Positions 7,077 through 16,476 of a stretch of DNA of 35,777 nucleotides are shown here, piece after piece. Location of the stretch: contig JAMPXD010000013.1 in assembly GCA_023701365.1 (NCBI GenBank), positions 1 to 35,777 on the forward strand, given 5' to 3'. A program made the translations under genes and the position numbers. How positions within the stretch are numbered: position 1 is the stretch's first letter; every line of letters begins with the position of its first letter. The stretch comes from Geobacteraceae bacterium. GTDB taxonomy: Bacteria > Desulfobacterota > Desulfuromonadia > Geobacterales > Geobacteraceae. The notes beneath the pieces were generated by a model. The model was not told where the DNA came from. It saw only the letters and a list, made by a program, of their open reading frames with translations, and ran no database searches.

Positions 7077-7715
7077 ATGCCCCTAATCAAAATTCACAAC
7101 CTGAAATGCCGGATATCCGGAAAGCTCGCCACCGTTGGCCGCAACAGATGGTTGCTGTTTCTGCCAACCCTGTTATCCCTGCTAACCACCAGCCATGCCG
7201 CCAGCTATAAATGGACCGACCGGGACGGCACCCTCCATTTCAGCGATACGCCCCCATCATACGAAGTACCAAAGGATTCCCTCTCCTTCGAGGACAATGA
7301 ACAGCGCCCCCTTATGGGCAAAGGGCTCGTGGTCTACCAGGACCGGGTTCTCAAGATCGTCCTTGCCGACGAACAGCAGGACAAACTCCTCTTTGATGTC
7401 GAATATACCGATGTCCAACATGTGTATCCAGAGGCGGTCAGGGGTACGTTGCGCTTGATGATCGTCTCATCCCTGGACCGTGGCCGGACATCCACCTATC
7501 TGGCCTATACGGTTGCGCCGGTGGATGGCGGGAGCAGGAAGTTCAGCATGATGAATGCCCTGTCCGATCATTCGCCGTCCCGCCTGGAGACGGAACTGCT
7601 GCATATTAGTCTATCCGTTGACGACCGGGAAAAGAAGGACTACCGGATACTGCTCAAGAAGGATATTCCGTTCAGAAAGGTCTGGGAAAAACGGGCCGGG
7701 GTGAAGTATCAATGA
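7077..7715 (+). CDS. Secreted DUF4124-domain protein
   Basis: 212 residues from ATG 7077, chosen over an in-frame GTG at 7014 that would overlap the TPR gene. AAGGGGA lies 12 nt upstream of the ATG. A hydrophobic segment (WLLFLPTLLSLLTTSHA) near residues 23-39 is a signal peptide or anchor. It is followed at once by YKWTDRDGTLHFSDTPP, the typical DUF4124 motif found at the N terminus of many exported proteobacterial proteins. The remaining part (about 80-212) is predicted mostly beta and has no known domain. Function unknown. It sits between the TPR lipoprotein and the RCC1-repeat protein, so a shared envelope role is possible. Confidence 0.75.
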   Translation: MPLIKIHNLKCRISGKLATVGRNRWLLFLPTLLSLLTTSHAASYKWTDRDGTLHFSDTPPSYEVPKDSLSFEDNEQRPLMGKGLVVYQDRVLKIVLADEQQDKLLFDVEYTDVQHVYPEAVRGTLRLMIVSSLDRGRTSTYLAYTVAPVDGGSRKFSMMNALSDHSPSRLETELLHISLSVDDREKKDYRILLKKDIPFRKVWEKRAGVKYQ

Positions 7716-7755
7716 TGGCGTGCATGCCGCATATCTGCGGGAATGGAGGGGATAG

Positions 7756-10407
7756 ATGAGGATTGTCTGTCCGGAGTGCGGCTACTCCGCCGAAATCGAT
7801 GCGGCCCGCATCCCTGCCGGAGGGACCAGCGCCGGTTGTCCCAGGTGCCGTACCCGTTTCCGGGTGACAGCGGAAGAACCGGCTGTCTCCGCTTCGGAAG
7901 AATTGCAGATCATCTGCCCCTCCTGTGCCCATGAACAGGCGCTGGCGCCGATCTGCGAAAGATGCGGCCTGATCTTCGCCCGTTATCGCCCCCCGGCGGA
8001 GAAACAGGCTGCCAGGGGAGGTGATCCGGTTGAGGCTGCCCCTTCGGACACGGCGTTGGCGCCGGAGCGGGATCTGCTGTCCCGCCTCAAGCGCTTCAAC
8101 CGCGACCTGCGCCTGCCGCTGGCGGTTTTGATGTTGCTGGCCATCTGGCTGCTGGTCAAGAACCTGGTTCCGGTGAGCGTGCTGCGGACGCAGGAGACGT
8201 TGTCCGCCTCCGCCGGGGTGCGGCATGCCGTGGTGGCCAGAAAGGACGGCACGGTCTGGAGTTGGGGCAGCAACAGCGACGGCCAGCTTGGGTATGGCGA
8301 ACGCGGGGGGCTTGTCACGGCCCCGGCCAGGGTCCCGGGGATCGATGGGGTAACGAGTGTGGCCGCCGGTGCCCTCCATACCCTGGCTCTGAAGAGTGAC
8401 GGCACGGTCTGGAGCTGGGGGAGCAACGAGCATGGCCAGTTGGGGGATGCCACCGGGGTCGTGGAGCGTGCCCGGCCGCTCCCGGTGCCGGGACTTGCCG
8501 GGGTGAGCGCGATTGCCGCCGGGGACTATTTCTCGGTAGCGCTCAAGCAGGACGGCACGCTCTGGTATTTTGGCGACAGTTTTCTGGGGCATCTCAGTAA
8601 TGGCGGCATTAATCCGCAGATCGCGGTGCCGGTGCAGGTGGCGGGCCTGTCGGATGTCGCGGCGGTCGCCTGTGGCCGGAGGTCGATCATTGCCTTGAAA
8701 AAGGATGGCACGGTCAGGGCCTGGGGTGAGAACACGCAGGGAGAGCTGGGTGACGGCAGTCATGAGGTGCGCTGGGAGCCGGTGGAGGTGAAGGGGTTGC
8801 AGGATGTGGTGGCCGTTGCCGCCGGTGAGCGCTTTACGCTTGCCCTGAAAAGGGATGGCACTGTCTGGGGGTGGGGTACGCTCCATGTCGCCGACGGCGA
8901 CAACCTGCAACGCTGTTCCCAGCCGAGGCAACTGTTGAGCGGAGTGGAAGAGATCAGGGCCGGCTACTGGCATGCCCTGGCACTGAAAGGGAACGGGACG
9001 GTGTGGTACTCCGGCTCATCCGGCAAGATCCAGCCCGACGATGAAACAGCCGGTTTTCCGAGTATGCTGAAGCGGAGTAAAACGGCTGGTGTCAGCGCCA
9101 TCCATGCCGGCGGGGTAGAATCGTTCCTGGAGAAGCGCAACGGAACGCTGCTGCATCTGGGGTATGGCGAGGTGGGGCAGGAGCACAAAAAGACGGCCAG
9201 CACACCTCCTGCATTGACGGTCCTCTCTTTCAATGCCGCCGAGGCAGGACAGGCTGCCGCTCCGCTGGTTGCTGCCGCCCCGGCCCCAGCCACATCTCCT
9301 GGCCCTGAGCTACAGAGCATCACCGCGGGGTATGAACATTCGTTGGCCCTGGCCCGTGATGGAACCGTCTGGGCCTGGGGGAACAATGAGAATGAGCAGT
9401 TGGGGCCTCGCCCGGATTCTTTCGACGCCAGTCCGGGCAAAATGTACCTTCAAGGGAGGAATCTGTTCGGCGCGGTCAGGTCCGTTGCCGGTGGAGAACA
9501 GTTTACCGTAGCGGTCAGGGACGACGGCAGCATCTGGATGTGGGGACGACTGATCCCCCGGTATGGGGGGGCTGCCAAACAAAACTGCATCAGGATGCCG
9601 CAACTGGAGAATGTCGTTTCGGTTTCGGCCGGTCCAGCCTATTTCATGGCGCTGACGAAGGACGGCAGGGTCAGCATCTGGGGAAAGACCGTCGGGGTCG
9701 ATGCACTTAGAGAGCCGCAAACGGTTGCGGGGCTTGCGGATGTCACTGCCATATCGGCCGGCACCAACCACCGCGCGGTCGTCAAGCAGGACGGCACGAT
9801 CTGGTGCTTGGGCAAGAACGACCAGGGACAGCTTGGCGACGGCTCGCGCGAGATCCGGACCGGCCCGGTTCTGGTGAGGCAATGCCGCGACGTGATCAAG
9901 GTGGCAGCCGGCTCCGATTTCACCCTGGCGCTGAAACGTGACGGCACGGTGTGGGGGTGGGGAGCAAACATCTACGCGACAACTGCCGGAGGCCTCATGG
10001 TCAAGGACAGCGCGGTGCCGGTCCGGATTTCCGGTTTGCATAACATCACCGACATAGCCGTGCCCGGATACAGCTTTTCCAACGGCGGCCACGTGCTGGC
10101 GCTCGACGGCAGCGGCACGGTCTGGTCCCGCGGCTTCAATAATCATGGCCAGCTCGGCCAGGGGACGAAGTCGTTCAGCTATGTGCAAACTCCGGCGCGG
10201 GTCGCCGAACTGAAGGATATTGTCGCCATCGCCGCCGGGGCCGCGCACTCGCTGGCGCTGAAGAAGGATGGCACCCTCTGGGCCTGGGGCAAGAATTTTC
10301 GTGGTCAGCTCGGCACCGGAGACGGTCAGGATAGCGCTTTTCCCCGGCGGGTGCAGTTCAGTGACGGCAGCACGGGGAAAAAACCATCTCTGCAGAAGGG
10401 AGAATGA
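7756..10407 (+). CDS. Zinc-ribbon membrane protein with two RCC1-type seven-bladed propellers
   Basis: 883 residues. The first zinc ribbon has C5, C8, C28, C31; a second knuckle has C54, C57, C67, C70 (ICPSC...ICERCG). A single membrane helix lies at about 120-138, so the C-terminal bulk should be extracytoplasmic. I count 14 RCC1/BNR-like repeats with the core ALKxDGTVWxWGxNxxGQLG: seven before, and seven after, a flexible Ala/Pro linker at about residues 500-520. That implies two seven-bladed beta-propellers in tandem. RCC1 repeats serve as protein-interaction or exchange-factor platforms in eukaryotes; their bacterial roles are mostly unknown. Start supported by GGAGGGG. The stop overlaps the next gene (ATGA), so the two are translationally coupled. 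Confidence 0.85.
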   Translation: MRIVCPECGYSAEIDAARIPAGGTSAGCPRCRTRFRVTAEEPAVSASEELQIICPSCAHEQALAPICERCGLIFARYRPPAEKQAARGGDPVEAAPSDTALAPERDLLSRLKRFNRDLRLPLAVLMLLAIWLLVKNLVPVSVLRTQETLSASAGVRHAVVARKDGTVWSWGSNSDGQLGYGERGGLVTAPARVPGIDGVTSVAAGALHTLALKSDGTVWSWGSNEHGQLGDATGVVERARPLPVPGLAGVSAIAAGDYFSVALKQDGTLWYFGDSFLGHLSNGGINPQIAVPVQVAGLSDVAAVACGRRSIIALKKDGTVRAWGENTQGELGDGSHEVRWEPVEVKGLQDVVAVAAGERFTLALKRDGTVWGWGTLHVADGDNLQRCSQPRQLLSGVEEIRAGYWHALALKGNGTVWYSGSSGKIQPDDETAGFPSMLKRSKTAGVSAIHAGGVESFLEKRNGTLLHLGYGEVGQEHKKTASTPPALTVLSFNAAEAGQAAAPLVAAAPAPATSPGPELQSITAGYEHSLALARDGTVWAWGNNENEQLGPRPDSFDASPGKMYLQGRNLFGAVRSVAGGEQFTVAVRDDGSIWMWGRLIPRYGGAAKQNCIRMPQLENVVSVSAGPAYFMALTKDGRVSIWGKTVGVDALREPQTVAGLADVTAISAGTNHRAVVKQDGTIWCLGKNDQGQLGDGSREIRTGPVLVRQCRDVIKVAAGSDFTLALKRDGTVWGWGANIYATTAGGLMVKDSAVPVRISGLHNITDIAVPGYSFSNGGHVLALDGSGTVWSRGFNNHGQLGQGTKSFSYVQTPARVAELKDIVAIAAGAAHSLALKKDGTLWAWGKNFRGQLGTGDGQDSAFPRRVQFSDGSTGKKPSLQKGE

Positions 10408-11171
10408 TGAACATAACCTGCCCAACATGTGGTTTCTCTTCGGCGATCGGTGACGAACGGCTCCCGGCCGATTCGTTTCAAGCCCGTTGCCCGCGCTGCC
10501 GGGACAGTTTTCCCGTTACCAGGGGCATGGCCGTGGCGCTGGCAGCCCCTGCCGCAGACGCAGTGCAGGCACCAGAAGGGATCGAGTGTCCCAAATGCTC
10601 GGCACGACAGGCTCCAGGTGAAATCTGCGTCAGGTGCGGGGTGGTGTTCCGGAAATTTCGGCCAGCGGAAGCGCATATTGCCGGGACACCGATTATCCCC
10701 GTTCCACCTCCGGCTGATGCGTCCGAGGTAGCCGTCGAGGAGTCGGGCTGGGTGAACATCGTCAATATCATCGCCCTGCTTTTTCTGCTCGATTCCACAC
10801 TCTCCCTGATCATGCGGGTGCCGGGGCTTGCGGGGGTGATCGCAAGCCAAAACGGCATGTCCTTTCACCAGAAGGCCAAGTACCTCTATGACGTATTGAT
10901 GGCGGCGGGGCTGTTCGTGACGTCGTTCGGCCTGTCGATGAGGAAGGGATGGGCGAGGCTCGCCATGACGGCGCTGTTGAGCCTGGGACTGGCGGAGGGG
11001 CTATATATGCTGACCTACCAGCATGTCGCCATTGCCGAGTTGGAGCGGAATCTACAGGAAAACTTCTCGGAACTGAAGCGCAACAATACGGCAAAGTGGG
11101 TGGGATGCCTTGTTTACCTGTACTTTATCTTCATGCTGAATACGCCCGGGATTAAAGCCCGCTTTCGCTGA
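10404..11171 (+). CDS. Zinc-ribbon membrane protein, coupled to the RCC1 protein
   Basis: 255 residues. It repeats the N-terminal layout of the preceding protein: ribbon C6, C9, C29, C32, then a second knuckle C61, C64, C74, C77 (CPKC...CVRCGVVFRKFRP). It carries no propeller, and continues instead with about four membrane helices (around 117-137, 160-180, 188-207, 230-248). The ATG overlaps the stop of the upstream gene by 4 nt, a strong sign of co-expression and perhaps of a complex. The closeness of the two ribbons suggests gene duplication followed by domain exchange. Function unknown. Confidence 0.8.
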   Translation: MMNITCPTCGFSSAIGDERLPADSFQARCPRCRDSFPVTRGMAVALAAPAADAVQAPEGIECPKCSARQAPGEICVRCGVVFRKFRPAEAHIAGTPIIPVPPPADASEVAVEESGWVNIVNIIALLFLLDSTLSLIMRVPGLAGVIASQNGMSFHQKAKYLYDVLMAAGLFVTSFGLSMRKGWARLAMTALLSLGLAEGLYMLTYQHVAIAELERNLQENFSELKRNNTAKWVGCLVYLYFIFMLNTPGIKARFR

Positions 11172-11345
11172 TATGGAATATATTCGGGACAGATTGATTT
11201 CCCGTTCGTGACCATTCACCCTCTCTCCACTTCAAATAAAACGATGTTATTTGCCCGGAAATTTGATAAGGTACTCACTGCAACCGCATCTTGAGGATGG
11301 AGGCAAGACATTGAAGCAAGAGCGCCTGATAAAGCGGGGAAACAG

Positions 11346-13415
11346 ATGAGAAAAAAGAGGGATATGCCTGAAGCGGTTTCAGAACTTCGCCAACGCGCTG
11401 AAGCTCTGTCTATTGCCAGGAAGGCGGATATTGTTCTTCCTGGTACGGAAGAAGAAACCCTGAAACTCCTCCATGAATTTCAGCTGCGCCAGATCGAGCT
11501 GGAGCTGGAGATCGAAGCATTGCGCAGGTCCAGGGAGGAACTGGAGGCATCGCGGAACAAGTACGCCCTCCTCTACGACTTCGCCCCGGTGGGTTATTGC
11601 ACCCTCGACCGTGACGGGACGATCCAGACCGTAAACCTGACCGGAGCCAACCTGCTGGGGAAGGAACGTTCTCTCCTGGCCAACCTCCGCTTCGAGCATT
11701 TCGTTGCCGAAGAAGACCGCCCCGCCTTCGCTGATTTCCTCCGGACGGTGTTTGCAAGCCGGGACAAGGAGACGTGCAGGCTGAAACTCTCGAAAGGCGA
11801 TAACCAGCCGCATTTTGTACGGATTGAGGCGACGGCTACCGAATCCGGGGATGAGTGTCACGCCGCGCTGGTGGACATCACCGAACGGAGGCGGGCGGAA
11901 GAGGCCCTGCGGGAGAGTGAATACAACCTGGCGAAGGCACAGACCATGTCCCATGTGGGCTCCTGGAGATCGGATCCCGCAACCGGTGAATTGAACGTCT
12001 CCGATGAGCTGCTGCGCATCCTCCACCTCAGCCGCGCGGAAGCTACGCAGGAAGCCTTCGCCAGCGTGATCCACCCGGAGGACCTTAAGTCCGTCATGGA
12101 CCACCTCAGGTCAGGCATCGAGCAAGGCAAGAACTATGAGATCGAACATCGCCTGCTCCTCAGAGACGGCACCTCGAAATGGGTCTATACGATCGTCGAG
12201 CCGGCTGTCAATCACGCCGGAAAAGTCGTGAAGCTTTACGGCACGACCCAGGACATAACCGAGCGCAAGCAGGTCGAGGTCACCTTAAGAAACCAGAAGA
12301 ACGAATTCCAGGCGATATTCGATGCGGTCAACGACGGGGTCATGGTCTTTGACCATGACGGCAAGATCCAGCACCTCAACCATATCTGTCCCCAGTTTTT
12401 TCCGGAGGAGGTCCTGTCCGGGGGGGGGTGCAGGGATATTTTCCATCCGGAACTCGCCACCTCGCCGCATAATTGCCCGGTGGAACGGGCCATCCGCGGC
12501 GAGCGGGTGGAGACATCCCTGGTCTACGGACTGAAGGGGCATAAGACCCGCTACATCGACATCACGGCCACCCCCATCGAAGATGCCCTGGGAGAGAAAA
12601 ACCGGGCGCTGGTCTTTTTCAGGGACAAGACGTTGAAAAGGCTTCAGGAACTGCAACTGATCCAGACCGAAAAGATGTCGACCATCGGCGTGCTTGCCGC
12701 CGGGGTCGCCCATGAAATCAACAATCCGCTCACTTCGGTGGCCGGTTACGCAGAAGCACTGCTGCGCCGCTTTCGCGACGATCACGCCCTTGGCGAGGAC
12801 AGCCGGCTGGAGGTCTTTCCCAGATACCTGGCGGTCATCGTCCGGGAGGCCTACCACTGCAAGGGGATCATCGACCGCCTGCTCAACTTCAGCAGAAAAT
12901 CGGATGGTTCCATCGGCGAGGTGGACATCAACGAGATCCTCCAGGAAACCCTCGAACTGGTCAGGCACAACTCGCGCTATGAAAGCATCGAACTCCGGAC
13001 CATCCTCCAGCCTGACCTTCCCCATGTCCAGGGCGATCCGGCCGGACTGCGCCAGGTCTGCCTGAACCTGTTGATGAACGCCCACCAGGCGATCGCGGGG
13101 GAAGGCCTGGTGGAGATAACGACAAACGCCGATGCCTCATGGGTCTACGTCCAGATCCGTGATACCGGCTGCGGCATAGACCTGGACGCGATCGATCAGA
13201 TCTGGGACCCGTTCTTCACCACCAAGGAGTCGGGCAAGGGGCTCGGCCTCGGCCTGGCCATCACCTACAATATCGTCAAGTTTAACGGTGGCGAAATAAG
13301 CGTGGCAAGCCATGTCGGCGAAGGCTCACAGTTTACGGTGAAATTGCCCGTCTACCGTGATCAGGGGAGAAAGGAAAAGGGGTTGCGGCTTTCTGAGCTC
13401 AGCGGGCCTTTCTGA
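11346..13415 (+). CDS. Soluble PAS-domain sensor histidine kinase
   Basis: 689 residues, no membrane segment. Order: an N-terminal helical region (about 1-70), PAS (about 70-180, ending DITERRRAEEALRESE), PAS_3 type (about 195-310, ending DITERKQ), a third PAS (about 315-430), HisKA and HATPase_c. The phosphoacceptor is H456 in GVAHEINNPL. The N box (LLMNAHQAI), G1 (DTGCGI), F (DPFFTTK) and G2 (GLGLGLAI) motifs are intact, so the kinase should be active. No receiver or output domain is fused and no response regulator is adjacent, making this an orphan kinase. The signal is presumably cytoplasmic. The 3' end overlaps the convergent RND pump gene by 17 bp. ATG preceded by GGGGAAA. Confidence 0.9.
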   Translation: MRKKRDMPEAVSELRQRAEALSIARKADIVLPGTEEETLKLLHEFQLRQIELELEIEALRRSREELEASRNKYALLYDFAPVGYCTLDRDGTIQTVNLTGANLLGKERSLLANLRFEHFVAEEDRPAFADFLRTVFASRDKETCRLKLSKGDNQPHFVRIEATATESGDECHAALVDITERRRAEEALRESEYNLAKAQTMSHVGSWRSDPATGELNVSDELLRILHLSRAEATQEAFASVIHPEDLKSVMDHLRSGIEQGKNYEIEHRLLLRDGTSKWVYTIVEPAVNHAGKVVKLYGTTQDITERKQVEVTLRNQKNEFQAIFDAVNDGVMVFDHDGKIQHLNHICPQFFPEEVLSGGGCRDIFHPELATSPHNCPVERAIRGERVETSLVYGLKGHKTRYIDITATPIEDALGEKNRALVFFRDKTLKRLQELQLIQTEKMSTIGVLAAGVAHEINNPLTSVAGYAEALLRRFRDDHALGEDSRLEVFPRYLAVIVREAYHCKGIIDRLLNFSRKSDGSIGEVDINEILQETLELVRHNSRYESIELRTILQPDLPHVQGDPAGLRQVCLNLLMNAHQAIAGEGLVEITTNADASWVYVQIRDTGCGIDLDAIDQIWDPFFTTKESGKGLGLGLAITYNIVKFNGGEISVASHVGEGSQFTVKLPVYRDQGRKEKGLRLSELSGPF

Positions 13416-16400
13416 GCCCCACCACCCACTTCTGGAACCTGTCCATGTAGTAATAGAATACCGGCGTGATGTAGAGGGTGAGGAGCTGGGAAACCACCAG
13501 TCCGCCGACCACGGCAAGCCCCAGGGGCCGCCGCGACTCGGCGCCGGCGCCGATGCCGAGGGCAATCGGCAGTGTCCCCATCAGGGCCGCCATGGTGGTC
13601 ATCATGATCGGCCGGAAACGTATCAGCGCCCCCTCGAAGATGGCATCAAGCGGCGCCTTCCCTTCCTTGCGCTCCGCCTCCAGGGCGAAGTCGATCATCA
13701 TGATCGCGTTCTTCTTGACGATCCCCACCAGCATTATAATCCCGACGAAGGCGTAGAGGTTCAGCTCCTTGCCGAACATGAGAAGGGTGATGAGCGCGCC
13801 GAAGCCGGCCGACGGGAGCCCGGAGAGGATGGTCAGGGGGTGGATGTAGCTCTCGTAGAGGATGCCGAGGACGATGTAGATGACCACTATCGACATGATG
13901 ATGAGGACGATGAGTCCCTTGGTGGAAGCCTTGTAGGCCTGGGCTGTCCCCTGGAAGCCGGTGGTGACGGTGGCCGGCAGTGACTTCGCCTCCTCCTCGA
14001 TCAGCTTGACCGCGTCCCCCAGGGGAACGCCCGGCTTGAGGTTGAAGGAGATGGTGACCGCGGTGATCTGCCCCAGGTGGTTGACCGACAGGGGGCCGAG
14101 GCTTCTCGTTATGGTCGCCAGGGTGTTGAGCGGCACCAGGTTGCCGGTGCCGGAGCGGACGTAGAGCATGGCAAGGGAGGTGGGCTCCATCTGGTACCGG
14201 GGGTCCAGCTCGAGGATGACCCGGTACTGGTTGATCGGCGAATAGATGGTGGAGACCTGGCGGGCGCCGTAGGCGTAGTAGAGGGCGTCCTCGATCTGCT
14301 GGGCGGTGATGCCGAGGGCCGACGCCTTGTCCCGGTCGATGTTGATGTTGAGCTGGGGGTTCTTCATCTGCAGGTCGCTGGTCACGTCCTGGAGGAGCGG
14401 CAGGCCGTGCAGCTTGCTCTCGAAGGCGGTGGCATGGGTATAGAGCTCTTCGGTGTCGGGGCTCTGCAGCACGAACTGGTACTGGCTCTTGGCCAGGCTC
14501 GCCTCCAGCCGGATCGGCGGCGGGTTCTGCATGAACATCATGATCCCCGGCACCTGCATCACCCTGGGGCGCAGCGACTGGATCACCTGGTCGGCGTTCA
14601 GCTTCCGGGCGTTGCGCGGCTTCAGGCGGATGAACATGAAGCCCGAGTTGGAGGAGACCCGGCTCCCGCCGGCGCCGACGAACGACATGAAGGCCTCGAC
14701 GTTCGGGTCCTTGACGACGATCTCCGCCAGCTGCTGCTGGTGCAGCTTCATGTCCTCGAAGGAGATCCCCTGGGCCCCCTCGGTGAAGGCGAACAGGGCG
14801 CCGATGTCCTCGCTGGCCAGCAGTCCCTTCGGCATCCTGGCGAAGAGCCAGACCGTCAGGATGGTCATGATAATGGTGACCGCCATGGTGGTGCGGCGCC
14901 AGTTGAGGACCGTCCGGAGGGTCCGCTCGTAGAGGTGCCGCATCCCGTCGAAGAACCGCTCCATGACCAGGTAGAGGCGGCCGTGCCGCTTGGTTGCGGG
15001 GGGGCGCAGGAAGCGGCTGCAGAGCATCGGGGTAAGGGTAAGGGAGACGAAGCCGGAGATGAGGATGGCGCAGCTGATGGTCACCGCGAATTCGTGGAGC
15101 AGCCGCCCCAGCATCCCCCCCATGAACAGGACCGGCAGGAAGACCGCCACCAGCGACAGGGTCATGGAGATGATGGTGAAGCCGATCTCCCGCGACCCCT
15201 TGAGGGCCGCCGCCATGGCGCTCTCCCCCTGCTCCATGTGGCGGACGATGTTTTCCAGCATGACGATGGCGTCGTCCACCACGAAGCCGACCGACAGGGT
15301 GAGGGCCATCAGGGTGATGTTGTTGACGGTGAACCCCATGGCGTACATGGCGGCGAAGGTGCCGATGATGGAGAGGGGGAGCGCCAGCGACGGGATCACC
15401 GTGGCGGAGACGTTGCGCAGGAACAGGAAGATCACCATGATGACCAGGCAGATGGTGAGGAGCAGGGTGAACTTGACGTCGGCCACAGATTCGCGGATCG
15501 GCACGGAGCGGTCGAACAGGATGTTGAGGTCAACCGCGGCGGGCATCTGGGCGCGGAACCCGGGGAGGAGCTTCTTGATGCTGTCCACCACCTCGATGGT
15601 GTTGGTGCCGGGCTGGCGCTGGACGGCGAGGACGATGGCACGGGTCTGCTTGTACCAGCCGGCCACCTTGTCGTTCTCGACGCTGTCGATCACCCGGCCG
15701 ACCTCGCCGAGGCGCACCGGCGCGCCGCCGCGATAGGCGACGACCAGCGGCTCGTAGGCGGACGCCGAGTAGAGCTGGCCGGTGGCCTGGATGGTGAGGG
15801 CCTGGCTCTTCCCCTGCAGCACCCCGGTGGGGAGATTGACGTTGCCCCGCTCCAGGGCCGCCGCCACCTCGTCGATGCCGATCTTGCGGGAGGCGAGCGC
15901 CGAAGGGTTGACCTGGGCGCGCACCGCGTATTTCTGGGAGCCGAACACCTGCACCTGGGCCACCCCGCTGATCATGGAGATTCGCGGGGCGATGACGGTA
16001 TCGGCGTACTCGTTGACCTGATGGAGCGGCAGGGTCGGCGAGCTGAGGGCGAGGTAGAACACCGGCTGATCGGCCGGGTTGACCTTCTGGAACGACGGCG
16101 GGCTCGGCATGTCCTGGGGGAGCTGGCGCTGCGCCCGGGAGATGGCCGCCTGGACATCCTGGGCCGCGGCGTCGATGTCCCGGTCCAGGACGAACTTGAG
16201 GGTGATCTGGGAGATGCCGGTGCCGTTGGTGGAGGTCATGGTCTCCAGCCCGGCGATCGTGGAGAACTGCCGCTCCAGGGGGGTCGCCACCGACGCGGCC
16301 ATGGTGTCCGGGTTGGCGCCGGGCAGGCTGGAGCTCACCTGGATGGTCGGATAATCGACGGTCGGCAGGTCGTTCACCGGCAGCGCCCGGTAGGCGATGA

Positions 16401-16476
16401 TGCCGAACAGCAGGACGGCCATCATGACCAGGCTGGTCATGACCGGCCGTTTTATGAAAAGCTCGGCGATGTTCAT
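13399..16476 (-). CDS. RND-family multidrug efflux transporter (inner membrane pump)
   Basis: 1025 residues, full length for the hydrophobe/amphiphile efflux (HAE1) family. The N terminus MNIAELFIKRPVMTSLVMMA and segments like NNITLMALTLSVGFVVDDAI followed by VMLENIVRHME (helix 4 with the paired Asp residues used for proton translocation) are typical; the short VDDAIVMLENI form is closest in my memory to MdtB/MdtC/MuxC-type pumps. Twelve membrane helices and two large periplasmic loops are expected. It exports drugs or toxic small molecules in complex with the fusion protein and TolC-type channel encoded upstream. Its ATG overlaps the stop of the fusion-protein gene by 4 nt. The substrate cannot be predicted. 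Confidence 0.93.
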   Translation of the reverse strand: MNIAELFIKRPVMTSLVMMAVLLFGIIAYRALPVNDLPTVDYPTIQVSSSLPGANPDTMAASVATPLERQFSTIAGLETMTSTNGTGISQITLKFVLDRDIDAAAQDVQAAISRAQRQLPQDMPSPPSFQKVNPADQPVFYLALSSPTLPLHQVNEYADTVIAPRISMISGVAQVQVFGSQKYAVRAQVNPSALASRKIGIDEVAAALERGNVNLPTGVLQGKSQALTIQATGQLYSASAYEPLVVAYRGGAPVRLGEVGRVIDSVENDKVAGWYKQTRAIVLAVQRQPGTNTIEVVDSIKKLLPGFRAQMPAAVDLNILFDRSVPIRESVADVKFTLLLTICLVIMVIFLFLRNVSATVIPSLALPLSIIGTFAAMYAMGFTVNNITLMALTLSVGFVVDDAIVMLENIVRHMEQGESAMAAALKGSREIGFTIISMTLSLVAVFLPVLFMGGMLGRLLHEFAVTISCAILISGFVSLTLTPMLCSRFLRPPATKRHGRLYLVMERFFDGMRHLYERTLRTVLNWRRTTMAVTIIMTILTVWLFARMPKGLLASEDIGALFAFTEGAQGISFEDMKLHQQQLAEIVVKDPNVEAFMSFVGAGGSRVSSNSGFMFIRLKPRNARKLNADQVIQSLRPRVMQVPGIMMFMQNPPPIRLEASLAKSQYQFVLQSPDTEELYTHATAFESKLHGLPLLQDVTSDLQMKNPQLNINIDRDKASALGITAQQIEDALYYAYGARQVSTIYSPINQYRVILELDPRYQMEPTSLAMLYVRSGTGNLVPLNTLATITRSLGPLSVNHLGQITAVTISFNLKPGVPLGDAVKLIEEEAKSLPATVTTGFQGTAQAYKASTKGLIVLIIMSIVVIYIVLGILYESYIHPLTILSGLPSAGFGALITLLMFGKELNLYAFVGIIMLVGIVKKNAIMMIDFALEAERKEGKAPLDAIFEGALIRFRPIMMTTMAALMGTLPIALGIGAGAESRRPLGLAVVGGLVVSQLLTLYITPVFYYYMDRFQKWVVGLRKAR

